Shown here in pieces: positions 5,935 through 13,007 of a stretch of DNA of 13,007 nucleotides; the first letter of the stretch is position 1, and each line of letters starts with the position of its first letter. The DNA lies in NCBI GenBank assembly GCA_044375275.1, contig JBILMZ010000087.1:1-13007 (forward strand), in the 5' to 3' direction. The DNA comes from SZUA-430 sp044375275 (GTDB taxonomy: Bacteria > Pseudomonadota > Alphaproteobacteria > Micropepsales > Micropepsaceae). The notes beneath the pieces were generated by a model. It saw nothing but the letters and a program-made list of their open reading frames with translations. It was not told the DNA's origin and made no database searches. The position numbers and the translations under genes were made by a program.

Positions 5935-6468
5935 ATGATTATCAGAGCTTCGACGATCGCACTCGTCGCTGTTGCCCTTGTGGCTTCCCATGTCCACGCG
6001 GGGCCGCCGCGTCCGGATCCGGGCACGACACTGCAGCCAGGCAACCTGACCCGCGGCGTGGGACCAAACCAGCCTGTACAGATTTACGGCACTTGCACGC
6101 ATTCCGAACCCATTCGCGATGCAAACGGGCAGATCTACGACAGACTGGTCGTTTGCAGCACCCCTCGCGATCCGACATTCACGTTCGCATCGGATGGACC
6201 GGGTACGAACTATGCGCTCAAGATGACAGCGCCAGATGCACACTGCTCGCCTGTCCAATACCAGGTCTGGACGCCAGGTCCGGGTGGCTCGATGTATGGC
6301 AAGACCCGTTTCATGAATCGCACCGAAAGCGAAGTCGTGCCGATCGGCAACTCGTTTGCGCGCGGCAATGTCACCGTTGCCATTCGTGTGCTGGGCAAGA
6401 TCGAGGGTTGCAATGTCGGCGCCATCTCAAGCTGGGGCGGCGTCGTGGAACTCGTGTACCTGCCGTAA
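5935..6468 (+). CDS. Exported four-cysteine protein A, 177 aa (unknown function)
   Basis: I do not recognise the family. Residues 1-22 are a Sec signal peptide (hydrophobic 8-18; predicted cleavage after the HVHA at 19-22). The mature protein begins with a Pro/Gly-rich stretch, then a domain with four Cys (C54, C74, C104, C159), likely two disulfides in the periplasm or outside. Features shared with the next gene are the order TC, C, HC, GC, the segment YGKTRFMNRTESEVVPIGNS, and the end GCNVGAISSWGGVVELV (158-174). Together these suggest a small beta-rich fold. GGGAG precedes the ATG at good spacing. The second copy lies 47 bp downstream on the same strand, so co-transcription is likely. The LuxR-type regulator immediately upstream may control the pair, but only adjacency supports that. 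Confidence 0.85.
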   Translation: MIIRASTIALVAVALVASHVHAGPPRPDPGTTLQPGNLTRGVGPNQPVQIYGTCTHSEPIRDANGQIYDRLVVCSTPRDPTFTFASDGPGTNYALKMTAPDAHCSPVQYQVWTPGPGGSMYGKTRFMNRTESEVVPIGNSFARGNVTVAIRVLGKIEGCNVGAISSWGGVVELVYLP

Positions 6469-6515
6469 CAACACTGACGACAACAAACGTTTCACTTCAA
6501 CAGAGGCAAATCAAC

Positions 6516-7049
6516 ATGTCGACCAACCTGGCAATTGCCGCGGTCATTGCGGCCGGACTTGGAGTCCTTGCCGTTCATCCCGCCATGGCGGTACCCGCGC
6601 AGATCGGCGCGACCTGCGATTCATCGAGTCGCATTCCGAACTCGCAATGGACGACCTGCGAGTCCCGAACCCCAACCACCTATACATTTTACTCGGCTGG
6701 TCCAGGGATCCCCTATTCGCTTAGCCTGACGGCGCCGTCCGGGCACTGCGCTGCTGTCAGCTACGAGGTCTGGTCGCGCCGTGGTGTCATGCTGGGCAAG
6801 ACCCAACGCTTCCTGAATGCCGGTGAGCGTGACATCGTGAGCGTCGGCAGCAATTTCCCCGTCGGCAACAATACGGTGATCATTCGCGCAATCGGCCAGA
6901 TGGGCGGCTGCAACGTCGGCGCCATGCATAGCTGGGGCGCAATCGTCGACGTCGCGGCGGTCGCCACCCCCGTTCTGCCCACGGCGACGCCAGCTATGCC
7001 CACTGCCGTTCCCGCCAGCCCACCGGTCGCGCAACCGGTCCAGCAGTAG
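6516..7049 (+). CDS. Exported four-cysteine protein B, 177 aa (paralogue of A)
   Basis: Second member of the tandem pair, also 177 aa. Residues 1-25 are a Sec signal peptide ending in AMA, with cleavage before Val26. C34, C48, C78 and C132 line up with the four Cys of protein A. The best conserved parts are SLSLTAPSGHC, GKTQRFLNAGERDIVSVGSN and GCNVGAMHSWGAIVDV (131-146). The spacing between the first two Cys is shorter than in A by six residues. After 150 it carries a Pro/Ala/Thr/Val-rich tail with TP/VP repeats that A lacks, perhaps a wall- or surface-spanning linker or a disordered anchor. AGAGG lies upstream of the ATG. Function is unknown; a duplicate after gene duplication is the simplest history. 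A strong hairpin follows at 7064-7093. Confidence 0.85.
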   Translation: MSTNLAIAAVIAAGLGVLAVHPAMAVPAQIGATCDSSSRIPNSQWTTCESRTPTTYTFYSAGPGIPYSLSLTAPSGHCAAVSYEVWSRRGVMLGKTQRFLNAGERDIVSVGSNFPVGNNTVIIRAIGQMGGCNVGAMHSWGAIVDVAAVATPVLPTATPAMPTAVPASPPVAQPVQQ

Positions 7050-7063
7050 CCGCTTTCATTCTG

Positions 7064-7093
7064 TGCCCGGCCATCAGCAATGGTGGCCGGGCA
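7064..7093. terminator. Hairpin terminator between convergent genes
   Basis: TGCCCGGCCA (7064-7073) pairs perfectly with TGGCCGGGCA (7084-7093) around a 10-nt loop. It lies between the stop of exported protein B (7049) and the stop of the nitroreductase (7118) and could act for both transcripts. Only TT follows on the plus strand, so the U-tract is poor; the long GC stem supports the call. Confidence 0.6.
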
Positions 7094-7117
7094 TTCGTGC
7101 CTGAAGCGCGCCGCCGT

Positions 7118-7792
7118 TCAATCGAACCCGACGAACACGACGGCGTCGTCCACACCCTTTCGCTTCGACACCACCGCGTTTGCCGGAAAGCTGTCGTCGG
7201 GGAAGCCCATGGCGACGCAGATCATGATAACCTGATCCTGGGGGATCCTTGCGTGCTCACGCACGACGGGGGACTGCATGATGCCCTGGCTGTTGATGAC
7301 GCAGCCGAGGCCTCGCGACCAGGCGGCGTTGACAAGGGCGTTGACCACACCGCCGCAGTCGAATGGACCGATGTCGCCGCCCTGGATCGACTTGTCGTAG
7401 GTGACGACGATGGACACCGGCGCATCGAACTGCCGGAATCCGCGCAGCACCCAGTCCTGGCGCGCCTGCTGGTCGTGGCGCTCGATGCCCATGGCAGCAA
7501 AGAGTTGCTTGGCAATGTCGATCTGGCGTTCGCGGTGCACGCCCTCGTAGTTGCCGTGGCCGCGCGACTCACGCGAGGCCGGCACGCCGGCGAGGTTGCG
7601 CTCCGTATTGCCCTTGCGGATCAGGTCGAGCGGGTCGCCGGCGACGACGTAGAAGTTCCAGGGCTGCGTGTTCAGCGAGGATGGGGCGCGCATGGCGAGT
7701 TCGACCACTTCGCGCACGAGCGCCTTTGGCACCGGCTTTTTCAGGAAGCCGCGAATGCTGCGGCGGCCGCGGACGACGTCATCGTAGTTCAT
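7118..7792 (-). CDS. Nitroreductase-family FMN oxidoreductase, 224 aa
   Basis: A flavin (FMN)-dependent, NAD(P)H-using oxidoreductase of the nitroreductase fold, expected as a cytoplasmic homodimer. RGRRSIRGFLKKPVP (8-22) gives the basic FMN-phosphate contact, and APSSLNTQPWNFYVV (36-50) is the classic second FMN motif. GLGCVINSQG (161-170) and VAMGFPDD (193-200) are the C-terminal FMN-site motifs. Length is normal for the family. Natural substrates of such enzymes (quinones, flavins, nitroaromatics, reactive aldehydes) cannot be told from sequence. The ATG at 7790-7792 is preferred; an in-frame TTG five codons upstream (7805-7807) is possible, but neither has a strong Shine-Dalgarno. It converges on the exported-protein pair and is preceded on the same strand by a small proline-rich gene. 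Confidence 0.9.
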   Translation of the reverse strand: MNYDDVVRGRRSIRGFLKKPVPKALVREVVELAMRAPSSLNTQPWNFYVVAGDPLDLIRKGNTERNLAGVPASRESRGHGNYEGVHRERQIDIAKQLFAAMGIERHDQQARQDWVLRGFRQFDAPVSIVVTYDKSIQGGDIGPFDCGGVVNALVNAAWSRGLGCVINSQGIMQSPVVREHARIPQDQVIMICVAMGFPDDSFPANAVVSKRKGVDDAVVFVGFD

Positions 7793-7880
7793 TGCTGTTT
7801 CTGCCAAGCGGTTGCGAATGACCGCAGCGTAGCGACTTTGGCGACTGCGCCCAACATGGATGTGAAGGCCGCGGCCTGTT

Positions 7881-8186
7881 TCAGACGCGGATGTCGAGCC
7901 TTGAGCCGGGACGCAGGAAGCGGTCGATGTCGCCCGGTGGCTGCGGGGACATGTTCGACGCGAAAGATGACGGGCTGGCTGGCGTACGCTGGGGCACGGG
8001 TTCCGCAGGTTTTGTTTCGACGGGTTTGGCCGTGATCACGCGGGAGGGCGTGGCTGACTTCAGGGCGAGCGCCTCGAAACCATCCTGCCCTGCTGGAGAC
8101 TGCTGCGGCTGAGGCTGGGGCCGCGAGACTGGCTGGGATGCCATTGTCTGGGCCGTCAGGTGGGGTGGCAGGAAGGTCGTGCGCAT
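7881..8186 (-). CDS. Small proline-rich hypothetical protein, 101 aa
   Basis: Not recognised. Residues about 15-80 are a low-complexity, Pro/Gln/Ser/Ala-rich region that should be disordered. The C-terminal 17 residues (GDIDRFLRPGSRLDIRV) look more like a conserved short motif with charged residues. There is no signal peptide and no membrane helix. The ATG at 8184-8186 has no clear Shine-Dalgarno. The stop is 88 bp before the nitroreductase start on the same strand. A candidate LexA box (8267-8281) lies 81 bp upstream, so DNA-damage control is conceivable. Because the composition is biased and overlapping frames are open, this could also be a chance frame; the coherent C-terminal motif argues modestly for a real gene. 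Confidence 0.5.
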   Translation of the reverse strand: MRTTFLPPHLTAQTMASQPVSRPQPQPQQSPAGQDGFEALALKSATPSRVITAKPVETKPAEPVPQRTPASPSSFASNMSPQPPGDIDRFLRPGSRLDIRV

Positions 8187-8250
8187 CGGGCGATCATTGC
8201 CGCGTATGGTTTATTTTTCGGTAACTTCCCGGGTGCGGCGGCGCGCCGCT

Positions 8251-8281
8251 TTGAACGAACGGATTTGTTCCCTTATTGTTC
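8251..8281 (+). promoter_or_regulatory. Candidate LexA (SOS) box overlapping a promoter-like sequence
   Basis: GTTC (8267-8270), seven bases, and GTTC (8278-8281) match the GTTC-N7-GTTC LexA site known from Caulobacter and other Alphaproteobacteria. On the plus strand it overlaps a sigma70-like pair, TTGAAC (8251-8256) and TATTGT (8274-8279), spaced 17 nt. The box lies in the 255-bp gap 8187-8441, which is less GC-rich than its surroundings and otherwise holds nothing I can call. An eight-base pattern is expected about 0.4 times by chance in a window of this size on both strands, so the call is moderate. Confidence 0.45.
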
Positions 8282-8441
8282 CAGCTTGGGACGGATTGAA
8301 CGGGAGGAGAAACAGGAAGGATCGGCTGCGAAACATCGTACGAAAGTGTCATCTCGGGAGGACAAATTTCCTGGAAATGAGCGATCCAGATGGTTAACAC
8401 TTCGGCGCTCGTGTCATCTTCTCCGGATGCTGATGGCAGGC

Positions 8442-8663
8442 TCAGACGACAGGTTCCGAGGGCTGCTGGGCCGGCTTGTCGGCCGACGCCCTTGAGGCGG
8501 TGGAAGCGGCGGCGGCGATGCGCTCTACACGGCGCATCCAGCGCCAGCTGAACCAGGTGATCGCGAGCAGCGCCAGGAAGCTCAGGCCGTAGGAAGGCCA
8601 GACATAGGCGGCGTAACCGCCCATCTCGAGGAATGACTGCAGGTTGAATGGCTGCGGGGTCAT
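8442..8663 (-). CDS. ccmD: Heme exporter protein CcmD, 73 aa
   Basis: The small single-pass membrane subunit of the System I cytochrome c maturation heme-release complex. MGGYAAYVWPSYGLSFLALL (14-33) is the typical CcmD start of its one transmembrane helix (about 17-42), followed by a basic cytoplasmic segment (RWMRRVER) and an Ala/Ser-rich tail. CcmD helps CcmABC release holo-CcmE after heme loading. Its ATG overlaps the ccmC stop codon (ATGA), which gives translational coupling and fixes the start. It is the last gene of the operon here; ccmG, which often follows, is absent, and the downstream 255 bp hold no further ccm gene. Confidence 0.9.
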   Translation of the reverse strand: MTPQPFNLQSFLEMGGYAAYVWPSYGLSFLALLAITWFSWRWMRRVERIAAAASTASRASADKPAQQPSEPVV

Positions 8664-9427
8664 GCTGATGCGGGCTCCAGTCCCAGGCGGATCGATCGCA
8701 GGCGGCGCTCGGCGATCTCGGCGCGCATGCGCATGAGCAGGATGGCTACGTATAGCAGGTTATAGGCCAGCGCCATGACCAGGAGCGGCCAGAGCATCGA
8801 GGCCGGCATTGTCGGGCCGTCGAAGCGCATCACCGAGGCGGGCTGGTGGAGCGTGTTCCACCAGTCGACCGAAAACTTGATGATGGGGAGGTTGATGGCG
8901 CCCACGAGGGCCAGGATGCGGGCCGCCCGGGCGGCGCGAGCCGGTTCCTCGATGGCGTTCCAGAGCACGATGTAGCCGAGGTAGAGGAAGAACAGGATCA
9001 GCACCGAGGTCAGGCGCGCGTCCCAGACCCACCAGGCGCCCCACATAGGCTGGCCCCAGAGCATGCCGGTGGCCAGCGCCAATGCCGTGAAGACGGCGCC
9101 GATGGGGGCCGAGGCCTTGGCTGCCACGTCGGCCAGCGGGTGTTTCCAGATGAAGGCGACGGCGCTGGAGATGGCCATGACGGCGTAGACGAACATCGCC
9201 ATCCAGGCAGCTGGTACGTGGACGTAGATGATGCGCGCTGCCTCGCCCTGCTGGTAGTCGGGCGGTGCGATTGCGAGGCCCCAGACCGTGCCGGTGGCGG
9301 CGGCAATGATCGCGCTGCCCAACAGCCAGGGGAGCAGCGTGCGGGCCAGGCCGACGAAGCGCTCGGGGTTTGCGTAATACCAGATGTTCATCGCGGGGAT
9401 GGAAGCCTTCTCGTTCGTCGCCGTCAT
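8660..9427 (-). CDS. ccmC: Heme exporter protein CcmC, 255 aa
   Basis: Inner-membrane heme-handling protein that presents heme to CcmE in System I cytochrome c maturation. It has about six membrane spans and the family's tryptophan-rich periplasmic loop WGAWWVWD (129-136). The two conserved His that ligate heme axially are H70 (in IYVHVPAAW) and H194 (in NTLHQPAS). Length is normal. The N-terminal 13 residues before MNIWYYANPERF vary in the family, so a start at the internal Met13 is possible. The annotated ATG at 9425-9427 overlaps the ccmB stop (ATGA) and is preferred for that reason. All key residues are present, so it should be functional. Confidence 0.96.
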   Translation of the reverse strand: MTATNEKASIPAMNIWYYANPERFVGLARTLLPWLLGSAIIAAATGTVWGLAIAPPDYQQGEAARIIYVHVPAAWMAMFVYAVMAISSAVAFIWKHPLADVAAKASAPIGAVFTALALATGMLWGQPMWGAWWVWDARLTSVLILFFLYLGYIVLWNAIEEPARAARAARILALVGAINLPIIKFSVDWWNTLHQPASVMRFDGPTMPASMLWPLLVMALAYNLLYVAILLMRMRAEIAERRLRSIRLGLEPASA

Positions 9428-10089
9428 TCGTCGCCGATGCGCAGGGCGGCGGCCGACGCAACCGCGCCTACGATCAATGCGATAAGGGATGTGGCGCCGA
9501 GGAGCAACAGGGCCTGCCCCGGGTCCTCGTTCCCCTGCGCCTTGCTGACGGCGGAGGCGCCAAATATCAGGAACGGGATGTTCAATGGCAGGGCCAGGAG
9601 CGCCAGGATCATGCCGCCGCGCTGGACGCTGGAGCCCAGGGCTGCGGCGGCCGTACCGATGGCGCTGAGGGCCGGCGTGCCGATCAGGAGCGACAGGCCA
9701 AGGATCGGGATCGCGTTGACGGAAAGGTTCAGCAAGGGCGCGAGGAGTGGCGCGAGGCAGGTGATGATCAGGCCCGAGGTCAGCCAGTGGGCGAAGATCT
9801 TGGCCAGCGCGGCGAGTTCGAGCGGCAGCGGGGACATGCGGATCAGGTCCATCGTGCCGTCCTCGGTGTCGGGCTGGATGATGCGCTCGAGGCCGAGCAG
9901 CGTGGCCAGAAGGGCTGCGATCCAGAAGAGGCCGGGTGCTGCGGCCTGCAAGCCCGTGAGGTCGGGGCCGAGGCCGAAGGGCACGAGCACGACGATCAGG
10001 GCGAAGAAGGCTGCGGATAGCGCGGCACCGCCGCTGGCGCGCAGGCCGAGCGTCACGTCCCGCCAGACAAGGGCCATGAAGGTCCTCAT
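9424..10089 (-). CDS. ccmB: Heme exporter protein CcmB, 221 aa
   Basis: The six-span membrane subunit that pairs with the ATPase CcmA in the CcmABCD complex, which drives release of heme-loaded CcmE. The start MRTFMALVWRDVTLGLRASGG is the usual CcmB N-terminus. FALIVVLVPFGLGPD (29-43), LERIIQPDTEDGTMDLI (67-83) and the P-L-N-I-P-F-L-I-F-G stretch near residue 170 are family hallmarks. Length is normal. Its ATG overlaps the ccmA stop and its stop overlaps the ccmC start, each by ATGA, as expected for subunits made in step. Confidence 0.95.
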   Translation of the reverse strand: MRTFMALVWRDVTLGLRASGGAALSAAFFALIVVLVPFGLGPDLTGLQAAAPGLFWIAALLATLLGLERIIQPDTEDGTMDLIRMSPLPLELAALAKIFAHWLTSGLIITCLAPLLAPLLNLSVNAIPILGLSLLIGTPALSAIGTAAAALGSSVQRGGMILALLALPLNIPFLIFGASAVSKAQGNEDPGQALLLLGATSLIALIVGAVASAAALRIGDE

Positions 10090-10700
10090 GAGCGGGCCCC
10101 CAGGGTCAGCATCTTCGTGTCGCCCATGAAGGGTTCGTGGGTGGCGGCAATGATCATGCCGCCCTCGCCCAGGTGGGCGCGGCAGATCGTCAGCAGGCGC
10201 TCGCGCGAGGTGGCGTCGAGGGCTGTCATCGGCTCATCGAGGAGCCAGAGGCTGCGCTTCTGCAGCGAGAGGCGTGCGAGCGACAGACGCCGGCGCTGGC
10301 CCGCCGACAACAGGCCGCCACTGTGTCCCGCCAATGGCTCGAGGCCCCATTGGCCAAGCGCGGGCGCGACGCTGGCGCGTGGCGCGCCGAGGAGGGCTGC
10401 ATGGAAGGCCAGTGTTTCGCTTACGCGCAGCTGCGGTCGGATCTGGTCCTGGTGGCCGATGAAATGGATGGACTGGTCGCGTCGCTCGTCAGTGATGGCC
10501 TTGTTGTCGTCGCCCAGCAGCAGGAGGCGGCCTCCCATCAGGCCCAGCAGGCCGGCGATCACGCGCAGGAGCGTGGTCTTGCCGCAGCCATTGGGACCGT
10601 GCAGCGTGAGGACCTCGCCTGCCGACAGCTCAACGTTGACGTTGCGAAAGACGACCCTTTCGCCACGCAACGCTGCCAGGGACTCGCCGACGAGCTTCAT
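10086..10700 (-). CDS. ccmA: Cytochrome c biogenesis ATP-binding protein CcmA, 204 aa
   Basis: ABC-type ATPase of the System I heme-export/holo-CcmE release complex, cytoplasmic, bound to CcmB. Walker A is GPNGCGKTT (35-43), the Q-loop region is GHQDQIRPQL (82-91), the signature is LSAGQ (131-135), Walker B is LWLLDEP (151-157, with E156 as catalytic base), the D-loop is ALDA (160-163) and the H-loop is H188. All are intact. About 200 aa is normal for CcmA. The ATG at 10698-10700 is chosen because the ABC domain starts directly after it and because it lies one base past the stop of the upstream crotonase gene; a longer frame would overlap that gene. No good Shine-Dalgarno is seen, so re-initiation after the crotonase stop is likely. 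Confidence 0.95.
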   Translation of the reverse strand: MKLVGESLAALRGERVVFRNVNVELSAGEVLTLHGPNGCGKTTLLRVIAGLLGLMGGRLLLLGDDNKAITDERRDQSIHFIGHQDQIRPQLRVSETLAFHAALLGAPRASVAPALGQWGLEPLAGHSGGLLSAGQRRRLSLARLSLQKRSLWLLDEPMTALDATSRERLLTICRAHLGEGGMIIAATHEPFMGDTKMLTLGARS

Positions 10701-10701
10701 G

Positions 10702-11508
10702 TCAGATGTCCGAGAAGTTGCCGCTGCGGCCCTTGCCGGAGGCGAAGCGGGACGCGCCCTCGAAGGTCGCGCCGTCCGCCATCGTTGCAAGCCCGTGGGC
10801 GAATTCGTTGGCCATGGCCTCAGCGTAGCCGAGATCGGCCTGCTGGTATGCTGACAGGCGGTCGTTGCGCAGGCACGCCTGTGGAAAGCGGGAGATCTCC
10901 TCGGCCAGCTTCTCGGCCTCGGCGCGTGCGGAGCCCTTCGCGACCACCCGGTTCACGAGCCCCATGGCGAGGGCCTCGCGGGCAGACACCGCTCGGCCGG
11001 TCAGGATCAGGTCCATGGCGTGGCCCATGCCGATCAGGCGCGGGAGGCGGACCGTGCCGCCGTCGATCAAAGGAACGCCCCAGCGGCGGCAGAAGACGCC
11101 CAGGACGGCGTCGTCTGCGGCAACCCTCATGTCGCACCACAGGGCGAGTTCCAGCCCGCCGGCGACAGCGTGGCCCTCGATGGCGGCGATGACCGGCTTG
11201 GACAGGAGGAGCCTCGAGGGGCCCATGGGGCCGGCCGTGTCGGCCGTGATATCCATGCCCGGCAGCGGGGTTTTGATGAGGTTGCCCTTGCCCTCGCTGA
11301 TCGCCTTGAGGTCGGCACCGGCGCAGAAGGCGCCCTCTTCCCCGTACAGGACGGCAACACTGAGGTCGCTGTTGCGGTCGAACGCCAGGAAGGCTTCGGC
11401 CAGCGCTTCGGCGGTCGGGCGATCAACAGCATTACGCCTTTCGGGGCGCGACAAAATCACGGTGGCGGTCTGGCCGCTGATCTCGATGCGGACGGCTGGC
11501 TTCGACAT
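10702..11508 (-). CDS. Crotonase/enoyl-CoA hydratase-family protein, 268 aa
   Basis: Crotonase-fold enzyme acting on acyl-CoA thioesters in the cytoplasm. The two oxyanion-hole segments are seen: GAFCAGADLKAI (59-70) and EGHAVAGGLELALWCD (111-126). Aligned to rat enoyl-CoA hydratase, its first catalytic Glu (E144) is kept as E120, but the second (E164) falls on C140 in VFCRRWGVPLIDGG (138-151); D149 is a nearby acid. So classical hydration may not be its reaction. I recall this RRWGVPLIDGGT signature from other bacterial crotonases, so it looks like a subfamily trait, not decay. It heads the ccm operon: its stop is one base before ccmA. A role in heme or cytochrome c biogenesis has no support beyond position. 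The ATG at 11506-11508 has only a weak ribosome-binding site. Confidence 0.9.
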   Translation of the reverse strand: MSKPAVRIEISGQTATVILSRPERRNAVDRPTAEALAEAFLAFDRNSDLSVAVLYGEEGAFCAGADLKAISEGKGNLIKTPLPGMDITADTAGPMGPSRLLLSKPVIAAIEGHAVAGGLELALWCDMRVAADDAVLGVFCRRWGVPLIDGGTVRLPRLIGMGHAMDLILTGRAVSAREALAMGLVNRVVAKGSARAEAEKLAEEISRFPQACLRNDRLSAYQQADLGYAEAMANEFAHGLATMADGATFEGASRFASGKGRSGNFSDI

Positions 11509-11569
11509 GAGAGGTGTTATCCCGATGGGAACTGTTCCGTGCGAAAATAGTCCGGTAGCAATGAAATTA

Positions 11570-11585
11570 GAAACTTATTAGTTTC
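11570..11585. promoter_or_regulatory. 16-bp palindrome in the divergent crotonase-acnA promoter region
   Basis: GAAACT, four bases and AGTTTC form a perfect 6-bp inverted repeat near the middle of the 138-bp gap between two divergent genes. The surrounding stretch (about 11550-11585) is clearly AT-richer than its flanks. It is a candidate operator or promoter element; no known regulator consensus is matched with confidence. Confidence 0.35.
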
Positions 11586-11646
11586 CGGCCCGACTGCCGT
11601 TCTGCAGATCCTTCCTCATGACCCGCCATTCAGGAGCTCACCGCCC

Positions 11647-13007
<1,361 letters not shown>

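Noticed and set aside
5910..6515. Upstream extension of exported protein B through gene A in another frame
   Set aside because: Protein A is supported by its signal peptide and homology to B; the extension would hide B's own signal peptide.
7097..8035. Plus-strand open frame of 312 codons
   Set aside because: Mostly antisense to the nitroreductase, whose FMN motifs are clear.
8194..8400. Small frames on both strands in the 8187-8441 gap (for example 68 codons on the minus strand)
   Set aside because: No Shine-Dalgarno, no recognisable composition or motif; kept only as a possible site for an unannotated SOS-linked gene.
8846..10129. Long plus-strand open frame (427 codons) across ccmA-ccmC
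   Set aside because: Antisense to three well-identified ccm genes; its translation is low-complexity and charged, typical of a shadow frame.

Overview
The window reads as chromosomal DNA of a high-GC alphaproteobacterium, most likely from the Caulobacterales/Hyphomonadaceae side. This is judged from protein style, the acnA/ccmABCD neighbourhood, and intergenic hairpin repeats of a kind I recall from such genomes. No rRNA, tRNA, CRISPR array, insertion sequence or phage gene is visible. Fifteen complete protein genes and one gene cut by the window edge can be supported, plus one weaker small gene.

Left part (1-2112, all minus strand): a DUF559/Vsr-like nuclease gene lies between two direct copies of a palindromic repeat, and one copy supplies its C-terminal codons. 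Next comes an adenosine kinase-type PfkB kinase followed by a small DUF4345-type membrane protein, probably one operon. Centre-left (2201-5851): an EI24/CysZ-like membrane protein and a lipoprotein form a plus-strand pair. A zinc-ribbon NUDIX hydrolase is divergent from a MarR regulator, with a clean 20-bp palindrome between them. A third repeat copy follows MarR, then an orphan LuxR-type regulator. Centre (5935-7049): two tandem, diverged, exported four-cysteine paralogues of identical length (177 aa) and unknown function, closed by a hairpin terminator. Centre-right (7118-8441): a nitroreductase and a small proline-rich protein on the minus strand, then a 255-bp gap holding a candidate alphaproteobacterial LexA (SOS) box.

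Right part (8442-11508, minus strand): a tightly packed operon of a crotonase-fold protein followed by ccmA, ccmB, ccmC and ccmD. The ccm genes overlap by ATGA, and the crotonase stop lies one base before ccmA. CcmABCD make the heme-export and heme-loading part of the System I cytochrome c maturation pathway; ccmE, F, G and H are not in the window. Divergent from this operon is acnA (aconitase), which starts with GTG and runs off the right edge. The shared promoter region holds a 16-bp palindrome.

The most interesting items are the repeat family with its nuclease gene (a REPtron-like arrangement with a different nuclease fold), the exported paralogue pair beside the LuxR regulator, the candidate SOS box with no known SOS gene beside it, and the crotonase with a substituted second catalytic position at the head of the ccm operon.
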